Assembly (NCBI GenBank): GCA_045544515.1
Contig: JAZPZD010000004.1
Location: forward strand, 1 to 64,000
Length of the DNA stretch: 64,000 nt
Reading direction: 5' to 3'
From: RGIG8748 sp045544515
GTDB taxonomy: Bacteria; Bacillota; Clostridia; UMGS1810
The notes below the pieces were generated by a model. The model was not told the DNA's origin and did no database searches. It saw only the letters and a list, made by a program, of their open reading frames with translations. Positions within the stretch are counted from its first letter, which is position 1. Every line of letters starts with the position of its first letter. The position numbers were made by a program, and so were the translations under genes. Below, in pieces: positions 53,260 to 61,045 of this stretch.

Positions 53260-54009
53260 ATGCATCAAAACAAAAGCTATGGCGAATTTGCCGATATATA
53301 CGACATACTTACCGACGATGTGGAATACGAAAAGAGAGCAGAGTATATAGACAAACTTGTAAAAGTGCACCTTGGCAGAAAGGCGGACCTGTTGTGCGAC
53401 CTTGGATGCGGTACCGGCAGCATATGCACACTCCTTTCCGGTAAGGGCTATGACTGCATAGGGATAGACCAATCCCAGGAGATGCTATGTGTCGCATTAA
53501 CTAAAAACCCAGACGGCAAAATCCTTTATCTCAATCAGAATATAACGGATTTTGAGCTTTACGGAACGGTAGATGTTTTTTTGAGTATGTTAGATACTGT
53601 CAACTACATTACAGACGAAGAGGACCTTTGCCGTATGTTTTCTCTCGTTTCTAATTATCTTAATCCGGATGGGGTTTTCATATTCGATGTTAACACCGAA
53701 TATAAGTTCAATTATGTCCTGGGAAATAATACTTTTGTCTATGAAAAAGATGATATTTTCTATACCTGGGAGAATTTTTATGAAGACGGTTTTTTGCAAT
53801 TTGACATAAACTTTTTCTTAAAGGACAAAGAGGATAAGTATAAACGAATTACCGAAGAGCACAACCAGCGTTATTACAGCGTAGAGTTTTTAAAAAACGC
53901 AGGTCTTAAATACGGACTTGAAACGCTTGCGGTTCTTGGCGATATGAGTTTTGAAAATCCGGCTCAAAACGAAGAGAGAGTTTTTATCGTGATGAAGAAA
54001 ATCCATTGA
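53260..54009 (+). CDS. Class I SAM-dependent methyltransferase
   Basis: The 249-residue protein begins with the SYGEFADIYDILTDDVEYEKRAEYI segment frequent in this clostridial family. It has motif I LLCDLGCGTGSICTLL, IGIDQSQEML and the post-I region LSMLDTVNYI. The substrate is not known. The start at 53260 is chosen for GGGGTGG; the longer frame overlaps yerC. Confidence 0.82.
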   Translation: MHQNKSYGEFADIYDILTDDVEYEKRAEYIDKLVKVHLGRKADLLCDLGCGTGSICTLLSGKGYDCIGIDQSQEMLCVALTKNPDGKILYLNQNITDFELYGTVDVFLSMLDTVNYITDEEDLCRMFSLVSNYLNPDGVFIFDVNTEYKFNYVLGNNTFVYEKDDIFYTWENFYEDGFLQFDINFFLKDKEDKYKRITEEHNQRYYSVEFLKNAGLKYGLETLAVLGDMSFENPAQNEERVFIVMKKIH

Positions 54010-54034
54010 CTAATATCTGATAATATAATATAAT
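54006..54034 (+). promoter_or_regulatory. Promoter of galT-galK
   Basis: TTGACT at 54006-54011, overlapping the previous stop codon, 17 bases, TATAAT at 54029-54034. Confidence 0.72.
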
Positions 54035-54074
54035 ATTAGAAATATAAATTTGTGTACATAAGGAGACTTTAAAA

Positions 54075-55067
54075 ATGGCAGAATTAAGATTTAATCCGCT
54101 CACAAAGGATTGGGTGATGATTGCATCACACAGACAGAACAGACCCCAGATGCCAAAGGATTGGTGTCCGTTTTGCCCTAATCCCGATAATGATAAAGTA
54201 AAGGAAACATACGATGTTATGGAATACGATAACGATTTTCCTGCATTGTCACAAAATCCGCCTGTTCCCGATGATGTGGCTACCGGCATATACAAAACCA
54301 AAGAAGGCTACGGAAAGTGTGAGGTTATACTTTATTCACCAGAGCACACAACCACACTCCCCGAACTTACGGTTTCGCATATCAAAAAGCTCGTTGACTT
54401 GTGGCAGGAGAGATTTAATGTACTTTCTCAAGATGAAAAGATAAAGTATGTTTTCATATTCGAAAACAGAGGCGAGGTAGTAGGTGTTACTATGCCTCAT
54501 CCGCACGGACAGATTTACGGCTATTCGTATGTTCCAAAGAAAATCGAGCTCGAAATTGCATCTTCCAAAGAACATTATGAAGAAACCGGCAATTGCCTTA
54601 TCTGTGATATGTTAAAAGAGGAAATAGCTTTCAAAAAGAGAATTATCATAGAAAACGAGCACTTTATAACATTCCTTCCGTTCTTTAGCGAGTATCCCTA
54701 TGGTGTATACATAGGTGCAAAACGCCATATGCAGAATTTGTCGCAGTTTACCGAAGAAGAAAAGGCATCTCTTGCCGATATCCTTAAGAAAACTGTTGGT
54801 ATGCTCGATAACCTCTTTGACTACAAATTCCCATATATGATGTGTATGCATCAGGATCCTGTAAACGGCGAGGATGTAAGCGATTACTATCACTTCCACA
54901 TAGAATTCTTCCCGCCGATGCGTTCCAAGGACAAGCAGAAGTTTAATGCATCCAGCGAAACAGGTGTTTGGGCACATTGCAATACCACAGCACCCGAGGT
55001 TGTATCTGACGAGTTAAGGGCGGCATACGAAAAATTTATGCAGAGCGATTTGGCAAAAGACTGGTAA
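54075..55067 (+). CDS. galT: Galactose-1-phosphate uridylyltransferase
   Basis: A 330-residue HIT-superfamily enzyme of the Leloir pathway. It carries the zinc site CPFCP, FIFENRGEVVGVTMPHPHGQIYGY with the catalytic histidine pair HPHGQ, and the late YYHFHIEFFPP. It is the Escherichia-type GalT rather than the longer Bacillus type. The ATG follows AAGGAG. galK follows after 12 bases; no epimerase gene is in the window. Confidence 0.95.
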   Translation: MAELRFNPLTKDWVMIASHRQNRPQMPKDWCPFCPNPDNDKVKETYDVMEYDNDFPALSQNPPVPDDVATGIYKTKEGYGKCEVILYSPEHTTTLPELTVSHIKKLVDLWQERFNVLSQDEKIKYVFIFENRGEVVGVTMPHPHGQIYGYSYVPKKIELEIASSKEHYEETGNCLICDMLKEEIAFKKRIIIENEHFITFLPFFSEYPYGVYIGAKRHMQNLSQFTEEEKASLADILKKTVGMLDNLFDYKFPYMMCMHQDPVNGEDVSDYYHFHIEFFPPMRSKDKQKFNASSETGVWAHCNTTAPEVVSDELRAAYEKFMQSDLAKDW

Positions 55068-55079
55068 AGGAGCAGACAA

Positions 55080-56270
55080 ATGGAAATAAGAGAAATGATA
55101 AATGAATTTATTAAACTCTATGGCGGAACAGAAGATGATGTAAGAGTTTTCCAGTCCCCGGGCAGAGTTAATATGATAGGCGAACACACCGATTATAACG
55201 GCGGTTTTGTGTTCCCTGCGGCACTTACTATGAAAACTACAATCGTTGCCAGAAAAAGAAACGATAACATCATTCGTCTTAAGGCAACAGACTTAAATGA
55301 TATCATTGAAGCTGATATTTCCAAGCTTGATACATATAAAAATTTAAAGTGGGGTAACTATGAAATCGGAGTAGCATATGTGCTTCAAAACGCCGGCTAC
55401 GACATCGTAGGTTGCGATTTGCTATACGACAATACAGTACCTTATGGCGGCGGACTTTCTTCTTCTGCTGCAACAGAGGTTGCTACGGCACTGATGTTTG
55501 CAACTTTTTCCAATGAGAAAAACGGCATCGAAAAAGATGTGGATATGATAGAGATGGCACTTCTCGGTCAGAAAGCCGAAAATGAATATTGCGGTGTAAA
55601 CTGCGGTATTATGGACCAGTTTGCATCTGCAATGGGCAAGAAGAACAATGCTATCTTTTTAAAATGCGATGACCTTACATATGACTATGCACCCATCAAT
55701 CTCGATGGTATGAAGATTGTGCTTTCCAATACCAAGAAAAAACACTCTCTTGGTGCTTCCAAGTACAACGAAAGACGTTCTGAATGTGAAAAAGGCTTTG
55801 AAATTATAAAAACTGTTCTTCCGGACAAAAATTGTCTTGGTGAGGTGAGTGTAGCTGAGTTTGAAAGTGTCAAAAATGCATTTGATGACGATGTGGTATT
55901 AAGAAGAGTAAAGCATGTTATATACGAAGACGAGAGAGTTCTTAAATCTGTAGAAGCGCTTAAAAAAGGTGATATCAAAGCCTTTGGTGAGTATATGAAC
56001 CAGTCACACGACTCGCTAAGATACGACTACGAGGTAACAGGCGATGAGCTCGATGCTATGGTTGAAGAAGCCCGCAAGATAGACGGAGTTATAGGCTCCA
56101 GAATGACAGGCGGCGGATTTGGCGGTTGCACTGTAAGTATTGTCAAGGAAGAAAATGTTGAACAATTCATAGAAAATGTTGGAAAGAACTATACCGCAAG
56201 GACAGGTATCACACCGGAATTTTATGTTACTGAAATAGGTGACGGCGGAAAGGAAATTCTTGATTTTTAA
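55080..56270 (+). CDS. galK: Galactokinase
   Basis: A 396-residue GHMP kinase: substrate motif SPGRVNMIGEHTDYNGG, ATP loop VPYGGGLSSSAATEV, and the C-terminal GSRMTGGGFGGCTVS. It phosphorylates galactose for GalT. The ATG has AAAGGAG. It shares the galT transcript, and the NTP pyrophosphatase gene follows after 15 bases. Confidence 0.96.
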   Translation: MEIREMINEFIKLYGGTEDDVRVFQSPGRVNMIGEHTDYNGGFVFPAALTMKTTIVARKRNDNIIRLKATDLNDIIEADISKLDTYKNLKWGNYEIGVAYVLQNAGYDIVGCDLLYDNTVPYGGGLSSSAATEVATALMFATFSNEKNGIEKDVDMIEMALLGQKAENEYCGVNCGIMDQFASAMGKKNNAIFLKCDDLTYDYAPINLDGMKIVLSNTKKKHSLGASKYNERRSECEKGFEIIKTVLPDKNCLGEVSVAEFESVKNAFDDDVVLRRVKHVIYEDERVLKSVEALKKGDIKAFGEYMNQSHDSLRYDYEVTGDELDAMVEEARKIDGVIGSRMTGGGFGGCTVSIVKEENVEQFIENVGKNYTARTGITPEFYVTEIGDGGKEILDF

Positions 56271-56285
56271 GGAAAGGATACTGTT

Positions 56286-56870
56286 ATGGACATTATTGTA
56301 GCGACAAATAATCAGGGCAAGGTCAAAGAAATTAAAAACATACTTGCACCGCACAATGTAATGAGTCAGTCGGAAATAGGCATTGATATTGATGTTGAAG
56401 AAACCGGCGATACATTTCTGGAAAACGCTTTTTTAAAGGCAAGGGCACTAAAGCAGTATACAGACTGTGCCATCATTGCAGATGACAGCGGACTTATGGT
56501 TGACTATTTAAATGGTGAACCCGGGGTTTACAGTGCACGCTATGCCGGAGATAACACTACTCCTATGCAGGGGATAGAAAAACTTCTGAAAAATCTTGAC
56601 GGTGTTCCCTTTGATGGAAGAAGTGCGCATTTTGTAAGTGTAATAGCCCTAATTATGCCCGACGGAACAGAGTATAGCTTCGATGGTTCGTGCGATGGTT
56701 ACATCACCAATATTCTTAAAGGTGACAACGGCTTTGGCTATGACCCGGTGTTTTATTATCCGCCGTTTGACAAGACCTTTGCCGAAATGACCGACGAAGA
56801 AAAAAACTCAATCAGCCACCGATATGTTGCTATAAGCAAGCTCTCCGAATTTTTAAAAACAGTAGAATAA
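56286..56870 (+). CDS. rdgB: dITP/XTP pyrophosphatase (RdgB/HAM1 family)
   Basis: The 194-residue house-cleaning enzyme hydrolyses non-canonical purine nucleotides. It has ATNNQGKVKEIK, the acidic DDSGLMVDYLNGEPGVYSARYAG and GDNGFGYDPVFYYP near the end with SHR. The ATG follows AAGGA. It ends the gal transcript at a strong terminator. Confidence 0.94.
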   Translation: MDIIVATNNQGKVKEIKNILAPHNVMSQSEIGIDIDVEETGDTFLENAFLKARALKQYTDCAIIADDSGLMVDYLNGEPGVYSARYAGDNTTPMQGIEKLLKNLDGVPFDGRSAHFVSVIALIMPDGTEYSFDGSCDGYITNILKGDNGFGYDPVFYYPPFDKTFAEMTDEEKNSISHRYVAISKLSEFLKTVE

Positions 56871-56880
56871 ATATAAAAAC

Positions 56881-56916
56881 CAAAAATCCCGCAACCTACA
56901 TGTTGCGGGATTTTTG
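56881..56916. terminator. Terminator between rdgB and the DacF-like gene
   Basis: CAAAAATCCCGCAAC (56881-56895) pairs perfectly with GTTGCGGGATTTTTG (56902-56916) around a 6-base loop. It can serve both converging genes. Confidence 0.88.
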
Positions 56917-56953
56917 TACCAAAACTTTTATAAAGGAGATAAAAGTAAAATAT

Positions 56954-58240
56954 CTATTTTCGTTTGTCGATTTTGTAAACTTTTTTCTTGTTGAATATCA
57001 GCGTACTCCAAACAACTATAATAAGCAATATTCCAAGAGATACAAGAAGTATCGGAGATGTAAGAAATGCCCACACCTTTTTGAATATCCCTTTTATATT
57101 GTTCGCCTTTACCTCTATCGGCGAGGTAAGGGGAGCACTTACATATTCTTCACCGTCGTAGAGCACCTTAACTACACCGAGAATTTTGCCCTTGGTGATG
57201 GGGGCCTTTATGTTTTTTTCGAGCTTTACCTTGGTTTTGAGCTTTTTGGGGTCGTAGCCTTTTGGCAAATTGATATATATGTCCTCTGTTGCTTCAAGAA
57301 GAAGTCTGTCCGCATTTTTTCCGTTGGTAAGCTCAATTTCTGCCAGTATATCTTCTTCAGAAATGACCTTGACATTTGCATAATATTGTGACGCAAATTT
57401 AATAAGCTTTGATGTATCCTCGTATGCGTAATTTGTTGTACCGTCAAATGGTGAGCCCGAAACAATCGACATAAATTTGAGGTTGTCGTTTTCGTATTGT
57501 ATTATCACACCGCAGTTACTGTCGTTTATATACGAGGTTTTTACACCTTTTGCCTTTGAAGTATAATAGCCGCCGGTTGAGGTAGAGTTGACAAATTTGT
57601 TTGTATTGTCGAGATAGCGATTTTGCTTATATTTGTTGGTAGGCTTCATTTCGTAACGCTGCCTTTTTACAATATCACGAAAGTATTCCTTGTCCATAGC
57701 ATATTTAGTGATTTTGTAAATATCCTCGGCTGTAGAATATTGTTTTTCATCGGGAAATCCTGTCGGATTTGTAAACTTTGTGTTAAGTGCACCGATTTCT
57801 ACAGCTTTGTCATTCATTTTTTTGATAAACTTGCTTCTTGTTGAAAATGTGTAATTTGCAATAACTTCGGCAGCATCTCCCGCGTCATAGAGCAGCATTC
57901 CGTGAAGAAGATTATCCAGAGTAAGCATTTCTCCTGCTAAAATACCCATATGCCCGAAAGAGTAATCATACGAAGCGAGAGTATTTACATCGGCAACAAC
58001 TGTTTCGTTTTTGTCTATCATATTTTCGATAGCCACAATTGCAGTCATTATCTTTGTAAATCCGCCGGGTTGCATTTTTTCGGCGGCATTTTTGCTGTAG
58101 AGGAATTTGCCTGTTGACATATCTGACAGAACAGCTATGTTACTCTTTACAGACGGCTTTTCGTTTTCGGCAAATGCCGTGGGAAAAGCAGAAAACAATA
58201 TATTTAAAATTACAAGAAAAATAAGAATTCTCTTTTTCAT
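56954..58240 (-). CDS. DacF-like D-alanyl-D-alanine carboxypeptidase homologue with lost active site
   Basis: The 428-residue protein has a signal peptide (about 1-24), an S11 peptidase domain (about 30-265), the PBP5-C domain and a C-terminal membrane helix (about 395-420). In the usual motif PASLTK the serine is Gly60 (PGGFTK); the SxN motif reads Ala120-Gly-Asp122; KTG reads KTS (Ser236). With nucleophile and second-motif residues gone it is probably a pseudoenzyme that may still bind peptidoglycan. The ATG at 58240 follows AAGGAGG. It may be a spore or wall factor. Confidence 0.85.
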   Translation of the reverse strand: MKKRILIFLVILNILFSAFPTAFAENEKPSVKSNIAVLSDMSTGKFLYSKNAAEKMQPGGFTKIMTAIVAIENMIDKNETVVADVNTLASYDYSFGHMGILAGEMLTLDNLLHGMLLYDAGDAAEVIANYTFSTRSKFIKKMNDKAVEIGALNTKFTNPTGFPDEKQYSTAEDIYKITKYAMDKEYFRDIVKRQRYEMKPTNKYKQNRYLDNTNKFVNSTSTGGYYTSKAKGVKTSYINDSNCGVIIQYENDNLKFMSIVSGSPFDGTTNYAYEDTSKLIKFASQYYANVKVISEEDILAEIELTNGKNADRLLLEATEDIYINLPKGYDPKKLKTKVKLEKNIKAPITKGKILGVVKVLYDGEEYVSAPLTSPIEVKANNIKGIFKKVWAFLTSPILLVSLGILLIIVVWSTLIFNKKKVYKIDKRK

Positions 58241-58274
58241 GCAATATCCTCCTTGAGTGGCTGGTATATTAATA

Positions 58275-58283
58275 ATTATAACA
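58275..58283 (-). promoter_or_regulatory. Extended -10 promoter of the DacF-like gene
   Basis: On the minus strand TGTTATAAT is an extended -10 element (TATAAT is the complement of 58275-58280). The -35 (TGGATT, 17 bases upstream) is weak. Confidence 0.5.
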
Positions 58284-58407
58284 CGCGGCATTCAAATAAT
58301 CCATTAAAAAAATATGATATTTTTGTTAAATAGGCAGGACACTATATGTTGTGGTGCGTTTAAAATGATTTTTACCGAAATACTAACCTTTTTTGTGTAT
58401 ACAGCGA

Positions 58408-58436
58408 TTGACTGTTTTGTGTTTTAATGGTATAAT
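58408..58436 (+). promoter_or_regulatory. Promoter of the lipoprotein-RyR-TIR gene cluster
   Basis: TTGACT at 58408-58413, 17 bases, perfect TATAAT at 58431-58436. It is the only clear promoter before the five plus-strand genes that run to the window end. Confidence 0.75.
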
Positions 58437-58481
58437 TTGTCGTATAATGCCATTATTGTAATTTTTAACGGAAGTGATGAT

Positions 58482-58913
58482 ATGAACAAAAAAATTTATT
58501 CTTTGATATTTGCTTTTTTGATACTTTCAATGTGCCTGTGCTTTGCCGGATGTTCCGACAGAAGAGTGGAAGATGATATATGGAAAAACGCAACCTACAG
58601 CGAGGATGTGCAGCTTGGCGACGGAGATACTTGTGTTGTTGTAGAGGTTAGTGCCAAGGATAAATCCGTCACCTTTACGATTAATACGGACAAAGAGACG
58701 CTTGGAGATGCACTCTTGGAGCACAGCCTTATATCCGGAGAAAAAGGTGCGTACGGTCTTTATGTCAAGTTTGTAAACGGCATAGAGGCAGATTATGACA
58801 AAACCAAGAGCTTCTGGGCAATTTCAAAAGATGGACAAAGCCTTTTGACCGGTGTTGACGGAGAAAAAATCTCTGACGGCAATAAGTACGAGATTGTATA
58901 TACACAGCAGTAG
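58482..58913 (+). CDS. DUF4430 domain lipoprotein
   Basis: The 143-residue product has a lipoprotein signal (hydrophobic stretch ending CFAGC, the lipobox cysteine at about residue 24) and a DUF4430 domain (SVTFTINTDKETLGDALLEH, then YGLYVKFVNGIEADYDKTKSFWAISKDG). DUF4430 resembles the C-terminal part of transcobalamin-like proteins and often accompanies vitamin transporters, but none is seen here. The ATG at 58482 follows GGAAGTGATG. Thirty-four bases separate it from the next gene. Confidence 0.82.
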   Translation: MNKKIYSLIFAFLILSMCLCFAGCSDRRVEDDIWKNATYSEDVQLGDGDTCVVVEVSAKDKSVTFTINTDKETLGDALLEHSLISGEKGAYGLYVKFVNGIEADYDKTKSFWAISKDGQSLLTGVDGEKISDGNKYEIVYTQQ

Positions 58914-58947
58914 AAATAATAAAATAGTTTGAAAGGTAATAAAACAT

Positions 58948-60735
58948 ATGTCTGATATTTTGTGGCTTGTCTTGTTTGCGGCGTTATTTATAACAATCCC
59001 GTATACTTATTACAAAAAAGGTATAAAAACCAGCATAGCTGTTGCGTATGCTTTTGCAGTTATAATATTTGCAAGACTGTTTTATGAAGAACAGGGGATA
59101 AAGGCTTCCTTGATTTCCTTGGTTTTTTCGGCACAACTTTTTACATTCGGTGTCAACGGCAGAGAGCTTTTTGGGATTATCTCTCAAGTGTCAGATGCAG
59201 TTTCGCCGAGCTTTATCGCTTGCGTGTGGCTGTGCTACATTGTTTGTCCTATTCTTACGGTAAGTGTTGTGTTGGTGTATATAAAAAGAGGACTGGACAG
59301 GACGGCAATAAAGACGAGGTTTTTCAAGGATGTATACATTTTTACCGAAAGAAACGAAAATACCCTTTTGCTTGCACAAGATATTTGTTCTGACAAAAAA
59401 AGAGTGGTTGTCTTTGCAAATAACGATAGCTTTGATGTAGGCTTGAGGCTCCTTTGTGTTCCGTATACAGCATCTGATGTGTGCAATATGTTAAACAAAA
59501 CAAACAAGGTACATATATGTTTTAACGATACGGATACCGGTGTTTTGCTCGATAACCTTACTACCTTGCTTGAAAAAGAAAAATTGACAAAAGAAAACGA
59601 TATATATGTTTTTTCGGATAATGCAATAGCACACGAAGTTATAGACGGAATAAAGAAAAAACATCGTGATAAAACGATAAAAGTAATAAGTACAAACGCC
59701 ATACTTATGCGGGAAATACTGTGGGATTATCCGCTCTATTCAAACATGCACCAAAAAGACGAAATCAATGTAACGGTAATGGGCGTTGGAGACTTCGGAG
59801 GATATTTTGCCATGAATACTCTCTGGTGTGCCACGCTTCCGGATTGCCCTTTGAGATTAAATCTTGTGGATATGGATACAAAGGATAATATATTGCGCAG
59901 AGTATCGGATAATATAAATGATGGTGATTTCGACATAAGAGTATTTAACGAAAACATAAACACGAATACCTTTTTTGATAAAATTGCATCCAACAGGATA
60001 TATAATTCGGATTATATTCTTGTTGCTATGGGAAATGATGACTTAAACATTTCTGTTTCAAGGAAGTTAAGGCTTTTCTTTGCCCGATGCAAAAGACATC
60101 CGTTTATAATAACCGTTATCAAAAACCAAAGTAAGTTTGATGTTATGAGCGAAGCTCTCAAAACCGATGACATAGCCATTGTAGGCGGCAAAGAAAACAT
60201 ACACAGCTACAAAAGTATATTCGAGGACAGATTTTTCCAAAGGGCGTTTAAGGTATATCAGATAGTAGAAAATCATTATAATAACTATCCCGGAGAAAAT
60301 GATTTTTACAAACAAAACCAGATTGACATTTTTTCCTCATATGCCAATGCAATACACAGCAAATACAAGGTTTTTTCTATCATGAACGAAGCGGACCTCT
60401 CTATCGAAAAGGCCAAGTGTATCCTAAACACAAATTGCGAAATATTTGACAAAACAGTAAGAAGCGAACACGACAGATGGGTAGCTTTTGAAATGCTAAA
60501 AGGCTATGTAGGAGTTCCCGACGGGGATATAGATGCTTTTTTGGCAATGAACCACGAAAACGGCGGCAAGCTTCACAAAAACACAGCTCTCAAAATGCAC
60601 GCATGCATTACGGAGTTTGATAATCTGGATGTTATTGACAAAAAGATTTGTGATATATGCAACAAAGACCCAAACTTAAAAGAAATAGATGTACTCATTA
60701 CCAAAAACACTTTTTCAATTTATTCAGGGGAGTGA
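58948..60735 (+). CDS. Membrane protein with nucleotide-binding-like domains and C-terminal RyR-like motif
   Basis: The 595-residue protein starts with three or four membrane helices (about 4-22, 26-46, 50-70, 85-112). Two Rossmann/TrkA-N-like regions follow: DVYIFTERNENTLLLAQDI at about 129 and VTVMGVGDFGGYFAMNTL at about 271. A C-terminal segment holds EHDRW at 507-511 and GYVGVPDGDIDAFLAMNHENGGKLHK, reminiscent of the bacterial RyR domain. No potassium-channel filter (TVGYG) is present. I do not know its function; a nucleotide-sensing membrane protein is an inference. The next gene encodes a separate RyR domain. Confidence 0.7.
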   Translation: MSDILWLVLFAALFITIPYTYYKKGIKTSIAVAYAFAVIIFARLFYEEQGIKASLISLVFSAQLFTFGVNGRELFGIISQVSDAVSPSFIACVWLCYIVCPILTVSVVLVYIKRGLDRTAIKTRFFKDVYIFTERNENTLLLAQDICSDKKRVVVFANNDSFDVGLRLLCVPYTASDVCNMLNKTNKVHICFNDTDTGVLLDNLTTLLEKEKLTKENDIYVFSDNAIAHEVIDGIKKKHRDKTIKVISTNAILMREILWDYPLYSNMHQKDEINVTVMGVGDFGGYFAMNTLWCATLPDCPLRLNLVDMDTKDNILRRVSDNINDGDFDIRVFNENINTNTFFDKIASNRIYNSDYILVAMGNDDLNISVSRKLRLFFARCKRHPFIITVIKNQSKFDVMSEALKTDDIAIVGGKENIHSYKSIFEDRFFQRAFKVYQIVENHYNNYPGENDFYKQNQIDIFSSYANAIHSKYKVFSIMNEADLSIEKAKCILNTNCEIFDKTVRSEHDRWVAFEMLKGYVGVPDGDIDAFLAMNHENGGKLHKNTALKMHACITEFDNLDVIDKKICDICNKDPNLKEIDVLITKNTFSIYSGE

Positions 60736-60741
60736 AAGGAT

Positions 60742-61020
60742 ATGTATGTTCCAGAACCGGCAGATACATCCGATGTGGTGCTGTCTGATGAAGTAATAAA
60801 GCTTACAGAACTTATTGCAAAAAACACTCACGAAAACTGGGCAAAAAACAAAACTGACGAAGGCTGGGTGTATGGCGAAAGCCTGGATGACAAAAAGAGA
60901 ACACATCCTTGTCTTATAGAATACGAAAATCTGTCCGAACAGGATAAGCAATACGACAGAACTACAGCTATGGAGGCAATTAAGCTTCTGGTAAAGCTGG
61001 GATACAAAATCACAAAATAA
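60742..61020 (+). CDS. Stand-alone RyR (ryanodine-receptor repeat) domain protein
   Basis: The 92-residue product is a single RyR domain along its whole length: YVPEPADTSDVVL, IAKNTHENWA, GWVYGESLDDKKRTHPCLI, DKQYDR and IKLLVKLGYKI follow the animal repeat closely (HExWA, GWxYG, DDxKRxHPCL). Bacterial RyR domains are thought to bind nucleotide-type ligands, but this is not shown here. It starts 6 bases after the previous stop, behind GAAAGGA, and the TIR gene follows 25 bases later. Confidence 0.9.
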   Translation: MYVPEPADTSDVVLSDEVIKLTELIAKNTHENWAKNKTDEGWVYGESLDDKKRTHPCLIEYENLSEQDKQYDRTTAMEAIKLLVKLGYKITK

Positions 61021-61045
61021 AAGAGGACAGTAGGGGGAACAGAAG

